Below, one piece after another: positions 15,811 through 24,803 of a stretch of DNA of 30,027 nucleotides (position 1 is its first letter; every line of letters starts with the position of its first letter). A program made the translations under genes and the position numbers. Origin of the DNA: Dehalococcoidia bacterium (lineage in GTDB: Bacteria > Chloroflexota > Dehalococcoidia > SZUA-161); the NCBI GenBank assembly GCA_014859215.1, contig JACUUS010000007.1, positions 1 through 30,027 of the forward strand. The letters are read 5' to 3'. The notes below the pieces were generated by a model. That model had not been told where the DNA came from, ran no database searches, and was given only the letters and a program-made list of their open reading frames with translations.

Positions 15811-16960
15811 GGTCTAGAAGCCGCTCAGATTGCGCGAGATATCCCCTGTAGTTTCGCAGCGTCTCGTTTATGTGATCGCCCCCGAATTTTTCGAGAAACG
15901 AATCGGCCAGTACCAGGCAGAGCATCGCTTCGCCGATCACGCCAGCGGCGGGGACAACACATACGTCGCTCCGTTCGATATGCGCCTCGACTGCGTTTCC
16001 GGTACGGAGGTCCGCCGAAGGCAGAGGCCGGGCAAGAGTGGGCACAGGCTTAACCGCGGCGCGCACCAGTATTTTCTCACCGTTGCTCACGCCGCCCTCG
16101 ATACCTCCGGCGTGGTTTGTACGATGGCGCAGGGGAAGCTCCGGGCCGGGTTCGATGCGGTCCTGCACCTCGGAACCGGGTAGATTCGCCTGCAGGAATC
16201 CGGCGCCTATTTCCACACCCTTCACGGCGTTGATACTCATAACGGCCTGCGCTATTCTGCCGTCGAGCCTCCGGTCCCAGTGCACATGACTCCCTATCCC
16301 GGCGGGAACGCCGTCGACTATGACCTCAAACACTCCACCCAGGCTGTCACCAGCCTCCCGAGCCTTATCTACAGCCTCAACCATTGTCTTTTCAGCCTCG
16401 ACCTCGGCACAGCGCACGCAAGATGCTTCAACCTGCTCCCAGTTTATGGCCGCGTCCCGCCTGGTCCAGCGCCCGCCTATACACACGGTGTGGCTGTGTA
16501 TGTCAACCCCGAACTCTTCCAGGAACCGCCGAGCGACGGCCCCGGCGGCAACCCGCGCCGAGGTCTCCCTTGCGCTGGCCCGCTCAAGAACAGGGCGAAT
16601 GTCATCGAGATTATACTTGAGGGCTCCCGCCATATCGGCGTGCCCCGGCCGGAGATGGGTAACCGGCTCAGCTTCTTTTTCAACGGGTTCTACACTCATT
16701 ATGGTTTTCCAGTTCTCCCAGTCCGCGTTTCTTATGAGAAGCGATATGGGGCTGCCAATAGTGCGCCCGTAGCGAACACCGGAAAGGATTTCGGCACGGT
16801 CATGCTCAATCTGCATACGCCCGCCCCTCCCGTATCCACCCTGGCGGCGGCGCAAATCCCTGGCAATATACTCTTCGTCCAGGGCAAGTCCGGCGGGTAG
16901 GCCCTCCATGATCAGGGTCAGGGCTTTTCCGTGTGATTCGCCGGCGGTAAGAAACCTCAT
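15803..16960 (-). CDS. aroC: Chorismate synthase
   Basis: Converts EPSP to chorismate with reduced FMN. The 385-aa length is normal. It begins MRFLTAGESHGKALTLI, then RRQGGYGRGGRM, the block VTHLRPGHADMAGALKY, ERASARETSARVAAG, and the late GGVSNGEKILVRAAVKP; these are the diagnostic chorismate synthase motifs, including the active-site His of GESHG and RPGHAD. It begins 21 bases after aroE and overlaps the TIM-barrel gene by 8 bases. No separate flavin reductase gene is seen. Confidence 0.97.
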   Translation of the reverse strand: MRFLTAGESHGKALTLIMEGLPAGLALDEEYIARDLRRRQGGYGRGGRMQIEHDRAEILSGVRYGRTIGSPISLLIRNADWENWKTIMSVEPVEKEAEPVTHLRPGHADMAGALKYNLDDIRPVLERASARETSARVAAGAVARRFLEEFGVDIHSHTVCIGGRWTRRDAAINWEQVEASCVRCAEVEAEKTMVEAVDKAREAGDSLGGVFEVIVDGVPAGIGSHVHWDRRLDGRIAQAVMSINAVKGVEIGAGFLQANLPGSEVQDRIEPGPELPLRHRTNHAGGIEGGVSNGEKILVRAAVKPVPTLARPLPSADLRTGNAVEAHIERSDVCVVPAAGVIGEAMLCLVLADSFLEKFGGDHINETLRNYRGYLAQSERLLDHE

Positions 16961-16981
16961 AGTTTCAACTTCCCGAAAAGT

Positions 16982-17827
16982 TCATTCAAGCGCCTTCCTG
17001 GCGCTGTCTGCCATGATTTGCAGCGGCGCTTCGATGCCGGTCCACAGCCTGAAGGAAATGGCGCCCTGATATATGAGCATGGCGAGCCCTCCCAGCGTAC
17101 GCGCTCCGGCTTTCTCCGCCTCTTTCATGAGCGGCGTTTCGAGTGGATTGTAGACCAGGTCATAGACAAGAGCCCGGCCGGGAATCTGGTTCGCCTTGAG
17201 CGGCGACTGTCCTTCCGTGGCGCTGTCCTTCAGGCCCACCGAAGTACAGTTTACGATAAGATTGCTGTTCACCAGCTCGGTCCGGAGATCGGCGCTTGTG
17301 AAGGGCAAAGCTGCGACCGGTGTGCCCGAGGCCTTGAGAGACGCGGCCAGCGCTTCCGCTCGCTCAGGTGTCCGGTTCACTATCGTCAACCTGCATATCC
17401 CCGCGTCTATGAGAGTAAACGCGGCGGCGCGCGCCACCCCTCCGGCGCCGAGCAGGACCGCCGTCTTCCCTCGGGGCACGAAAGACGCATCCTGGTAAAG
17501 AGCACGCAAGAACCCGGCGCTGTCCGTATTATAACCCACCAGGCTTCCGTCTCGATTGACTATCGTGTTCACAGCGCCGATCCTGGCGGCATCCCTGTCC
17601 AGATCGTGCATGAGAGGCAGGACAGCTTCCTTATAAGGTATGGTCACATTCGCTCCAAGCCTGTCCGCTCTGGCGAGAATGCCTACTGTCTCTGACAATT
17701 TGTCCGGTGGAGTGTCCCACAGTTCGTAGCGGACATCGAGGCCCAGGTGGTCAAATGCGGCTTGCTGGAAAACGGGCGAGATGGAGTGCTTGAGCTCGTG
17801 CCCTATAAGGCCTGCAACTCTCATCAA
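16982..17827 (-). CDS. aroE: Shikimate dehydrogenase (NADP+)
   Basis: Reduces 3-dehydroshikimate to shikimate. The 281-aa protein has the substrate-binding SISP, the catalytic Lys in NVTIPYKEAV and Asp in GYNTDSAGF, the nucleotide-binding LLGAGGVARAAAF, the NADP-type loop NRTPERA, VYDLVYNPLETPLM and the end block GLAMLIYQGA. The NRTPERA loop favours NADPH. It lies 39 bases after ruvX and 21 before aroC, all on the minus strand. Confidence 0.95.
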   Translation of the reverse strand: MMRVAGLIGHELKHSISPVFQQAAFDHLGLDVRYELWDTPPDKLSETVGILARADRLGANVTIPYKEAVLPLMHDLDRDAARIGAVNTIVNRDGSLVGYNTDSAGFLRALYQDASFVPRGKTAVLLGAGGVARAAAFTLIDAGICRLTIVNRTPERAEALAASLKASGTPVAALPFTSADLRTELVNSNLIVNCTSVGLKDSATEGQSPLKANQIPGRALVYDLVYNPLETPLMKEAEKAGARTLGGLAMLIYQGAISFRLWTGIEAPLQIMADSARKALE

Positions 17828-17866
17828 ATCACCTCGTCCGGTCAGCCCGGCCCTGTCAGCGAAGCT

Positions 17867-18298
17867 TTAGTCCTGGCCGCGCTCATCTCTTCTCGACCAG
17901 TCCAGGTAACCCTGCAGGATATACGTGGCCGCCAGGGAATCCCGCACAAGCTTCCGTTTGCCCCGTTTTGCGCCTGCCTCGATCAGCATTCTCTCAGCCG
18001 CCAGGGTGGACATGCGCTCATCCCAGGTGACAACCGGCACCCCGACCCTTTCTTTGAGGGTCTCGGCGAAAACCAGAACGGCCTCCGCCTGCCTGCCCAA
18101 ACTTCCATCGAGCGAACGAGGCAGCCCTACTACCATGGTCTCCACCTCGTTCTCCCGGGCAAGCCGGGTGATTTCCGCAAAGGCATCCTCGTCCGACTTC
18201 CGCTGCACGGTGGTCAAAGAAAAAGCTATCCTTCCCTCGGGATCGGAGAGCGCGACCCCGATACGCCTCTCACCCACGTCGAGACCCATTGCACGCAT
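17867..18298 (-). CDS. ruvX: Putative pre-16S rRNA nuclease / RuvX (YqgF)
   Basis: A 143-aa RNase H-fold nuclease of the YqgF family, linked to 16S rRNA 5' maturation and also named putative Holliday junction resolvase. Active-site blocks: MGLDVGERRIGVALSD (first Asp), VVGLPRSLDGS (near the Glu of VETM), VTWDERMSTL (Glu) and VRDSLAATYILQGYLD (last Asp). It starts one base after the alaS stop; the alaS-ruvX pairing is common in bacteria. Confidence 0.93.
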   Translation of the reverse strand: MRAMGLDVGERRIGVALSDPEGRIAFSLTTVQRKSDEDAFAEITRLARENEVETMVVGLPRSLDGSLGRQAEAVLVFAETLKERVGVPVVTWDERMSTLAAERMLIEAGAKRGKRKLVRDSLAATYILQGYLDWSRRDERGQD

Positions 18299-18299
18299 G

Positions 18300-21170
18300 C
18301 TAGGCCTTTTCCCCTACCAGTCTCGCCACCAGCTTGAGCGCCGGCTCGAGCTTCGTCCTGTCTTTGCCTCCACCCTGTCCAAGATTTGGACGCCCCCCAC
18401 CGCTGCCACCCGCTTCCCGGGCAACTGCCCGGACTATCTCGCCTGCGTTCAAACCGCGCTTGACAAGATCAGGCGTTACCATCGCGAGAAAGCTTGGCCG
18501 GTCATCCCAGACCGCTCCCAGTACGATCACGCCGCTCCCCAGCTTCTCACGCAAGAAGTCTCCGGCGTATCTGAGGGCATCTATATTCGAAGCCGGCAGC
18601 GCAGCCGCCAGCACCGGGATTCCCTTAACCGATTCCACCTGGCCAAGCAGCGAACCCGCTGTCTCCCTTATAAGGTCATGTTCAAGGGCGCCGGCGCGCT
18701 TCCTCTCCCCATCAAGCTCGTCAAGTACAGCTTCCAGCTTGCTCTCGGCCTCCGTGATGGGAGACTGAAGACGACCGGCAATCCTTTCCAGCGTGGACAG
18801 GCGTTCTTCGACAAGGGATTCAGCCGCGCTCCCGGTCACAGCCTCGATCCTGCGCATCCCGGACCCTATACTGCCCTCGGACAGAATCAGGAAGAAGCTT
18901 ATATCGCCAGTCCTGTCGACGTGCGTTCCGCCGCACACTTCGAAGCTAATCCTTGATTCACCTTCGCCAACCTCGACAACTCTCACGACGTCGCCGTATT
19001 TCTCCCCGAAGAGCGCGATAGCCCCAGCCGCGACGGCCTCCCGATAGGTCATTTCCGTCTTCCGAACCGGCAAATTCCGGCGTATATGGTCGTTGACTAT
19101 CCTCTGTATACTCTGGAGCTCCTCCTTGAGCACCGGTGCGTCCTGCGAGAAATCAAACCTGAAGCGATCATGAGCCACCAGCGACCCGGCCTGCCGTACG
19201 TGACTGCCCAGTACCTCCCGGAGCGCCGCGTGGAGCAGATGGGTTGCCGTATGGTTGCGGGCTATGCTCATCCTTCTCTGCTCGTCCACCACTGCGGTAA
19301 TGTCTTCTCCAAGATTGATTTCGCCCTCGGCCACCTCCCCGGTATGGACAACAAAATGTGCTCCGGACCAGATGGTACTCGTCACCTCCACCCTGCCGCG
19401 GGCGCCGACCAGCTCCCCAATATCACCCACCTGACCGCCCATCTCAGCATAGAAAGGCGTCCTGTCGAGGACAATCTCGACGCGCTGCCCCTGCTGCGCC
19501 GCCGCGGGCAAATGGCCGTTTACCGCCAGACTAATGATCCTGGCATGGTCGCTTGTCCTGTCATAACCGGTGAAATCGGTGGGCGGAAGCGACATAGACG
19601 CATAGTCAACACCGGTTTCCCTGTCGCCAAGCAGGAACTTATGCGCCGCTCTTGCCCGCTCACGCTGTCTCTCCATCTCAGCACCAAAGCCTTCAAGATC
19701 GACTGAAAGCCCGCTGTCGGCAGCAAGCTCGGCGGTTAATTCAGCGGGGAACCCATACGTATCGTAGAGCACAAACGCTTCGCGGCCAGATATAAGCTGC
19801 GGCCATTCCCGCAAGCGGCTGAACCCGGTTTCCAGATCTCCTGGCGATATCTCATCGCCATCCGGCAGAATATCACACCACAGGTCCGTTATGGATTCCG
19901 CCGCCACCTGCTCCCCTATTAACTTGAACGGACCGGCATTGAGATTGTGCTGCGCGAAGCCGTGCTTTTCGAGCATCCGTGCAGCATCTTCTAGCTTCGC
20001 TCCTGCCTTTGCCTCCTCGATCAGAGCCGGTATCGCGTCACTATGCCTGATCCGGTAATCGATCAGACCCTTAAGAATCTCAACACCCCTGTCCGATGTC
20101 TGGTCGAAGCGTTCCTCCTCAAGCTGGAGGACCCTGCGAATGAGTGCCCGGTTGGCTACCAGCTCCGGATAAACATGCCCCATTCTGCCTATCACGCTCT
20201 CCGCTACCTCGGCCAGGAACGGTTCTTGCAGCCCCAGCGTCCTGCCGAACAGGGCAGCCCTCCTGAGGATACGGCGCAGCACGTAACCGCGGCCGTCGTT
20301 TGAGGGGACCACCCCGTCGGAAACGAGAAATGTGACAGCGCGCCCGTGTTCCGCAATAATCCGCATAGTACGGTCGGTCTTATCATCGGAGCCATACACG
20401 CAGCCCGTCAGCTCCGAAATCCTGGAAACTATCGGAGCAAAAAGGTCAGTCTCGTAGGGAGAACGCACGCCCTGAAGCACCGTGGCCGTCCGCTCAAGGC
20501 CCATTCCGGTATCGATATTCTTCCTCGGCAGCGGCGTGCGCTTTCCCTCTGCGTCCTGGTAGTACTGAGTGAAGACCAGGTTCCAGATTTCGAGGAACCT
20601 TCCGCAGCCGCATGAAGGCGAGCATTCAGGCCCACAGCCGGACTCCTCGCCGAAGTCATAATGAATTTCGCTGCACGGACCGCAGGGGCCGGTTTGCCCG
20701 GCGGGACCCCAGAAGTTGTCCTTTTCACCGCAGCGCAATATGCGTTCTGCTTCGATGCCTTGCGCGCGCCAGTGTTCGAATGATTCATCATCGTCCGTGA
20801 AGACCGTTATCCAGAGCTTGTCTCTGGGGAGTCTCAGCCATTCCATGACGAACTCCCACGCCCAGGCAACGGCCTCCTTCTTGAAGTAGTCCCCGATACT
20901 GAAATTACCCAGCATCTCGAAAAAGGTGAGATGCTTGGAGTTGCCCACCGAGGCAATGTCGGTGGTGCGGAAGCACTTCTGACAGGACGCCAGGCGCGGC
21001 CAGGGAGGAACAGCTTCACCCGTGAAGTACGGCTTGAACTGCACCATCCCGGCGCTGGTCAGCAGCAGCGTGGGGTCTCCCGCAGGTATGAGAGACGAAC
21101 TCGGAATGATCCTGTGCTGCCTTTGTTCAAAAAAAAGGAGAAACTTCTCCCTTAGTTCATCGGCTGTCAT
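18300..21170 (-). CDS. alaS: Alanyl-tRNA synthetase, with an internal insertion
   Basis: Charges tRNA(Ala). The 956-aa protein is about 75 residues longer than usual. The class II catalytic domain has SSSLIPAGDPTLLLTSAGMV, CQKCFRTTDI, FFEMLGNFSIGDYFK and a Cys-rich loop (near 178-190) before RFLEIWNLVF. An extra stretch lies at about 371-457, between RGVEILKGL and LISGREAFVLYDTYGFP. The editing domain has HTATH and CGGTH zinc ligands, and the C-Ala domain has GGSGGGRPNLGQGGG. The start at 21170 has GGAG five bases upstream and a near-consensus promoter with a leader of about 25 bases. First gene of the alaS-ruvX-aroE-aroC-TIM-aroKB run. Confidence 0.97.
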   Translation of the reverse strand: MTADELREKFLLFFEQRQHRIIPSSSLIPAGDPTLLLTSAGMVQFKPYFTGEAVPPWPRLASCQKCFRTTDIASVGNSKHLTFFEMLGNFSIGDYFKKEAVAWAWEFVMEWLRLPRDKLWITVFTDDDESFEHWRAQGIEAERILRCGEKDNFWGPAGQTGPCGPCSEIHYDFGEESGCGPECSPSCGCGRFLEIWNLVFTQYYQDAEGKRTPLPRKNIDTGMGLERTATVLQGVRSPYETDLFAPIVSRISELTGCVYGSDDKTDRTMRIIAEHGRAVTFLVSDGVVPSNDGRGYVLRRILRRAALFGRTLGLQEPFLAEVAESVIGRMGHVYPELVANRALIRRVLQLEEERFDQTSDRGVEILKGLIDYRIRHSDAIPALIEEAKAGAKLEDAARMLEKHGFAQHNLNAGPFKLIGEQVAAESITDLWCDILPDGDEISPGDLETGFSRLREWPQLISGREAFVLYDTYGFPAELTAELAADSGLSVDLEGFGAEMERQRERARAAHKFLLGDRETGVDYASMSLPPTDFTGYDRTSDHARIISLAVNGHLPAAAQQGQRVEIVLDRTPFYAEMGGQVGDIGELVGARGRVEVTSTIWSGAHFVVHTGEVAEGEINLGEDITAVVDEQRRMSIARNHTATHLLHAALREVLGSHVRQAGSLVAHDRFRFDFSQDAPVLKEELQSIQRIVNDHIRRNLPVRKTEMTYREAVAAGAIALFGEKYGDVVRVVEVGEGESRISFEVCGGTHVDRTGDISFFLILSEGSIGSGMRRIEAVTGSAAESLVEERLSTLERIAGRLQSPITEAESKLEAVLDELDGERKRAGALEHDLIRETAGSLLGQVESVKGIPVLAAALPASNIDALRYAGDFLREKLGSGVIVLGAVWDDRPSFLAMVTPDLVKRGLNAGEIVRAVAREAGGSGGGRPNLGQGGGKDRTKLEPALKLVARLVGEKA

Positions 21171-21200
21171 GTTTGCTCCGAAACCCTCGTTACCTTTGCG

Positions 21201-21229
21201 ATTTTAGAGCAAGCGCTAGTGCGTGTCAA
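21201..21229 (-). promoter_or_regulatory. Strong promoter of alaS-aro run
   Basis: On the minus strand: TTGACA (21224-21229), a 17-base spacer and TAAAAT (21201-21206). This is the closest match to consensus in the window. A leader of about 25 bases with GGAG precedes the ATG, in contrast to the divergent otsA. Confidence 0.7.
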
Positions 21230-21256
21230 TTTAGTGTAGCTGCAGTTAGATTCAAG

Positions 21257-21285
21257 TTGACATTCTGAAGCTGGTATGCTAGATT
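21257..21285 (+). promoter_or_regulatory. Promoter of otsA, predicted leaderless
   Basis: TTGACA (21257-21262), a 17-base spacer and TAGATT (21280-21285). The ATG of otsA is at 21292, so only TCTGCC separates it from the -10 and the expected +1 falls on the A of ATG. No Shine-Dalgarno can be present on such a transcript. Confidence 0.65.
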
Positions 21286-21291
21286 TCTGCC

Positions 21292-22836
21292 ATGAACCCT
21301 CCTTCCCGCCCCAACCTGGCCGCATCTCCGCTCATCGAGCTATGCCAGGAGTTGCTTACTGAGCGGCGGCTTCTTCTCATCAGCAACCGGGGCCCCGCCG
21401 AATATAAGGTAGGAGCGGACGGCAGTGTCCGTCTCAGCCGGGGCGCCGGCGGCGTGGTAACCGCTCTGAGCGCGATCAGCAAGTACGTTGAGCTAACCTG
21501 GATCGCAAGCGCGATGGGCGAAGGTGATCGCCGGACGGCGACCGAAAACAACGGCAGGTTCCTTGTAGAGCTCCCCGGCCAAAGGCTCTTCCTTCGCTTC
21601 GTCACTTCTCCCAGGAACGTGTACCATAAATATTACAACCTTTTCTGCAATCCGCTCCTGTGGTTCCTGCAGCACTACATGTGGTATTCCCCTTATACGC
21701 CAAACGTGGATGCGAAGGTATATGATGCGTGGCATAACGGGTATGTTACGGTCAATCGCGATTTCGCGGACGCGGCTGTCGCTGAAGCCGCCGCCGACAA
21801 GGTACCGCCTTTCATCATGATCCACGATTACCAGTTGTACCTGGTGGGCGGATTCATTCGGAAGCGGCTCCCTCAGGCCATACTGCAGCATTTCGTTCAC
21901 ATTCCGTGGCCGTCCTCTTCATACTGGCAGCTTTTCCCAGGAATAATGCGTAACTCCATACTGGAAAGCCTCTGCGCGGTGGACATAGTCGGTCTCCAGA
22001 CCAAACGCGACGTGCATAATTTCCTGCACAGCTGCGAGGTATTCCTGGAGGGCGCGACCGTCGACTACTCCGCCTGCACAGTCAGCCTGGCAGGCCACAA
22101 GACCAGGGTATCCGCGTATCCGGTCTCTATCGATGTACAGGCCCTGCACCGGCTGGCCAGGTCACCGCGAGTCCATGATTACGGAGAGAGACTCAAGCCC
22201 CATCTGTGCGAGAAAACTATAGTGAGAGTGGACCGCGCTGAACCCAGCAAGAATATCATCAGGGGATTGAAGGCATACGACACACTGCTGGAACGCTCAC
22301 CGGACCTGCTCAGGAGAGTGAAGCTGGTCTGCTTCCTGGTGCCGTCACGCTCCGGCATCAAACAGTACCAGAGATATGCGCAGGATATATTCGAACTCGT
22401 AACGGCCATCAATGACAAGTACGGCGACAGCGAGTGGCAGCCAATCAAAGTCTACTACGAGAACAACTATGCGCAGGCGATCGCGGGAATGCGCCTGTGT
22501 GATGTTCTATTTGTGAACCCTATCATCGACGGGATGAATCTTGTGGCCAAGGAAGGTCCCATTGTGAGCGCGAAGAACAGCGTGCTCGTTCTTTCCGAAG
22601 CGGCCGGCGCCCATGAACAACTGAGGGCCCATGCTCTTTCAGTATCTCCGGCGGATATCGAGGGAACGGTCCAGGCCCTCTCAGCCGCGCTTACGATGGA
22701 CGAGTTGGAACGTAGGCGGCGGGCCGGCGCCCTGCGTAAGTGCATCGAAGAGGAAGACATTACGAGATGGCTTTACCAGCAGTTCCAGGACCTCAGGAGG
22801 CTGGCCTGCCAGTTGCCTCTTCTACTGCCAGTCTGA
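21292..22836 (+). CDS. otsA: Trehalose-6-phosphate synthase (GT20 family)
   Basis: Transfers glucose from a nucleotide sugar to glucose-6-phosphate, giving trehalose-6-phosphate, an osmolyte precursor. The 514-aa protein has SNRGP (31-35), the HDYQL motif (178-182), VHIPWPSSSYWQLFPG, the phosphate-binding Arg and Lys in VDRAEPSKN (313-321) and the nucleotide-sugar loop DGMNLVAKE (413-421). The VDR.E.SKN form differs from E. coli RLDYSKG and resembles the actinobacterial-type branch of GT20, so donor preference or even acceptor could differ (glucosylglycerol-phosphate synthase is a relative). The adjacent otsB supports trehalose. Probably leaderless. The 3' end overlaps otsB on the other strand by 44 bases. 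Confidence 0.9.
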   Translation: MNPPSRPNLAASPLIELCQELLTERRLLLISNRGPAEYKVGADGSVRLSRGAGGVVTALSAISKYVELTWIASAMGEGDRRTATENNGRFLVELPGQRLFLRFVTSPRNVYHKYYNLFCNPLLWFLQHYMWYSPYTPNVDAKVYDAWHNGYVTVNRDFADAAVAEAAADKVPPFIMIHDYQLYLVGGFIRKRLPQAILQHFVHIPWPSSSYWQLFPGIMRNSILESLCAVDIVGLQTKRDVHNFLHSCEVFLEGATVDYSACTVSLAGHKTRVSAYPVSIDVQALHRLARSPRVHDYGERLKPHLCEKTIVRVDRAEPSKNIIRGLKAYDTLLERSPDLLRRVKLVCFLVPSRSGIKQYQRYAQDIFELVTAINDKYGDSEWQPIKVYYENNYAQAIAGMRLCDVLFVNPIIDGMNLVAKEGPIVSAKNSVLVLSEAAGAHEQLRAHALSVSPADIEGTVQALSAALTMDELERRRRAGALRKCIEEEDITRWLYQQFQDLRRLACQLPLLLPV

Positions 22837-23602
22837 GAAGCCGCTCGACATCCTCCACCCCGTTGAGTGTATAGTCCACTTCCCCCGCCATCCCGGGCGG
22901 TGACTCCTCGTCATCCGTAACCCCGATAGCAAGCGCCTTAAATGGCAATCCGGGCCGGTGCAACGCTACGAAAGCCTCAACATCGGTCACATCGTCACCC
23001 AGGTAAACCAGCGACCTTAGATTTCTATCAATCGCCAGCGACACCACCGCAGTCCCCTTGTTAACCTCCAAAGGCGGCCGGATCTCGAGGACCATCTTCC
23101 CCTGACTTATTCTCAGGCCTGCATCCCGCGCCGGCCCCAGCAGTGCCGCGAGGATTGCCTGCCTGGCGCGTTCAGGATCAGGACACCGCCGATAATGGAT
23201 AGCGGCGGTCACTTCCTTATCACTTATGACAACCCCAGCCGGAATGTTCTCGCTGAGCCTTTCGAGCAGCCGCCGTATCTCGGCCGCGTACCCGTCCACC
23301 CCGGGAACCCGGCTGAACCTTCCATCACAACATATCTCGTAACCGTGATTACCGATGTAGACCATGCCCTCCAACCCTACCATTCTGATACTGTCGGCAA
23401 CCCGTCTTCCCGACACGGCTGCCACTAGTGCCAGGCGCTGCACCAGGATGGCGAGGCTTTCCCGGCACGCAGGAGTGACTTCGGCCTCGGCGGATGAACG
23501 TTCGATCTTGCTTATCGTGCCGTCGATGTCGGTGAAAAGGCCCAGGGGAGCCGACCGGAGAAAGCGCCTGACAGATTCCACGTGGTCAAACAGGTACGGC
23601 AT
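22793..23602 (-). CDS. otsB: Trehalose-6-phosphate phosphatase
   Basis: HAD-superfamily phosphatase that releases trehalose from trehalose-6-phosphate. The 269-aa product has the nucleophile motif DIDGT (D25, D27), VSGRRVADS (motif II Ser), GNHGYEI typical of OtsB, the Lys of motif III near VNKGTAV and GDDVTDVEAF (motif IV). It starts 18 bases after the protease gene, with a poor ribosome site, so it is probably read from that gene's transcript. Its last 44 bases lie inside the 3' end of otsA on the opposite strand. Confidence 0.92.
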   Translation of the reverse strand: MPYLFDHVESVRRFLRSAPLGLFTDIDGTISKIERSSAEAEVTPACRESLAILVQRLALVAAVSGRRVADSIRMVGLEGMVYIGNHGYEICCDGRFSRVPGVDGYAAEIRRLLERLSENIPAGVVISDKEVTAAIHYRRCPDPERARQAILAALLGPARDAGLRISQGKMVLEIRPPLEVNKGTAVVSLAIDRNLRSLVYLGDDVTDVEAFVALHRPGLPFKALAIGVTDDEESPPGMAGEVDYTLNGVEDVERLLRLAVEEATGRPAS

Positions 23603-23620
23603 GAGGTCTTCGTCTGCTTC

Positions 23621-24526
23621 TCAGTTATAATCTTGACGGCCTTCGTGCCGAGGGCGTCTCCCCGGCGGCCGGTACGGCATCGGGATATATTCGACTGAAG
23701 TACGCCGCGGGCCCGGCTGCGGGTACAATTCCATCAGCTCGTGTATGTCCCCGGGAAGACTGTCGCTGACGGGCAGACCCAGCTCCCTGGCCTGCTCATA
23801 GCTGATCGGATAGTCATGAGTCCAGCGGCCCTGACTCAGGGAGTCCGCCAGTCTGCGCGCCTCCTCTTCCGCCATCCTCGTCCTCACGAGCATGAATACC
23901 AGTCTGCGGACCTGCTCCAGGCCTTTTCTTGCCATGTCGCCCAGTATGAGAATATGATCGTCGCGGTTTGGATTGTCCTGTTCAAGCGCCTTGAGTATGG
24001 AAGCCGCCGGGAAATAGCCGGCCTGCGGGCTCCCTATCTGCGGGTCGACCGGCCCCAGTACCGCGTCCGTATCCATCACTATCTCGTCCGCCGCCAGCGC
24101 CACCAGGGTCCCGCCGGACATGGCGTAATGCGGCACAAATACCGTTACCTTACCCTCATGTCTTCTCAAGGCGCATGCGATCTGTTCAGAGGCGAGCACC
24201 AGCCCGCCCGGCGTATGCATGACAAGATCAATAGGCATGTCAGCGCGCGTCATCCGTATCGCCCTCAGCACCTGCTCCGAGTCTTCAATGTCAATGTACC
24301 TGGTTATGGGGAAACCAAGGAAGCTCATTGTCTCGCGCCGGTGGATCATTGTAATAACGCGCGAGCTCCTCTTCCTCTCAAGCCTTCTGATTGAGGCCAT
24401 GCGTCGGACAAGAATCTGCCGCCTTTGAATATATGAAGTGAAGATTATCAGGAACAGGACCGCCAGCAGCGCGACCAGTATGATGTTGACGATCGTAGCC
24501 ACACCTCCACCCCTCCTCACGCCCAT
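23621..24526 (-). CDS. Membrane-anchored ClpP-class serine protease (SDH proteinase family)
   Basis: Belongs to the serine dehydrogenase proteinase family (PF01972) of the ClpP/crotonase fold. One N-terminal membrane helix (about residues 11-30) is followed by a basic segment and the protease domain: HTPGG (104-108) forming the oxyanion region, the nucleophile Ser137 in HYAMSGGTLVALAADEIVM, and GPVDPQIG. The tail is Pro/Arg-rich. Such proteins act like SppA on membrane or signal peptides; the substrate is unknown. An in-frame GTG at 24502 (codon 9) with AGGAGG 9 bases upstream is a serious alternative start. Upstream of otsB by 18 bases. Confidence 0.85.
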   Translation of the reverse strand: MGVRRGGGVATIVNIILVALLAVLFLIIFTSYIQRRQILVRRMASIRRLERKRSSRVITMIHRRETMSFLGFPITRYIDIEDSEQVLRAIRMTRADMPIDLVMHTPGGLVLASEQIACALRRHEGKVTVFVPHYAMSGGTLVALAADEIVMDTDAVLGPVDPQIGSPQAGYFPAASILKALEQDNPNRDDHILILGDMARKGLEQVRRLVFMLVRTRMAEEEARRLADSLSQGRWTHDYPISYEQARELGLPVSDSLPGDIHELMELYPQPGPRRTSVEYIPMPYRPPGRRPRHEGRQDYN

Positions 24527-24549
24527 GCGCGAGCATGCCTCCCGATTTC

Positions 24550-24577
24550 ATACTAACACAAGTCAGTTGACCGTCAA
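24550..24577 (-). promoter_or_regulatory. Promoter of the protease-otsB run
   Basis: On the minus strand: TTGACG (24572-24577), a 16-base spacer and TAGTAT (24550-24555) with TG one base upstream. The expected transcript starts close to the GGGAGG upstream of the ATG at 24526, which slightly favours the downstream GTG start at 24502. Confidence 0.45.
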
Positions 24578-24723
24578 AGCCCCCGCCCGCTGCGGGGAAA
24601 CACAGCGCCCAGGGTTCAGGTGTACTACGTATTCCACTAGGCACTCGTCGTTCAAGCACATGATCAAGAATACGTGACCTTGCGAATTCAATGTTTGCCG
24701 AGCATTGATCATACTGTAGGCAG

Positions 24724-24788
24724 GGCTTCAGTCGAAGCCTGTTCTGAACCAACAGGAGCGAGACGGGTCGGCCGCAAATTCCTCGCGG
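24724..24788 (+). other. Three small hairpins in the leader of the flavoprotein gene
   Basis: GGCTTC/GAAGCC (24724-24739, loop 4), CCTGTT/AACAGG (24738-24756, loop 7) and GCCGC/GCGGC (24771-24788) lie in series before the Shine-Dalgarno of the 24804 gene. The first two share two bases, so they compete at their edge. I see no T-tract and match no riboswitch class. The rest of the 277-base interval 24527-24803 shows only the protease promoter. Confidence 0.35.
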
Positions 24789-24803
24789 CGCAGGGAGGTC
24801 CAG

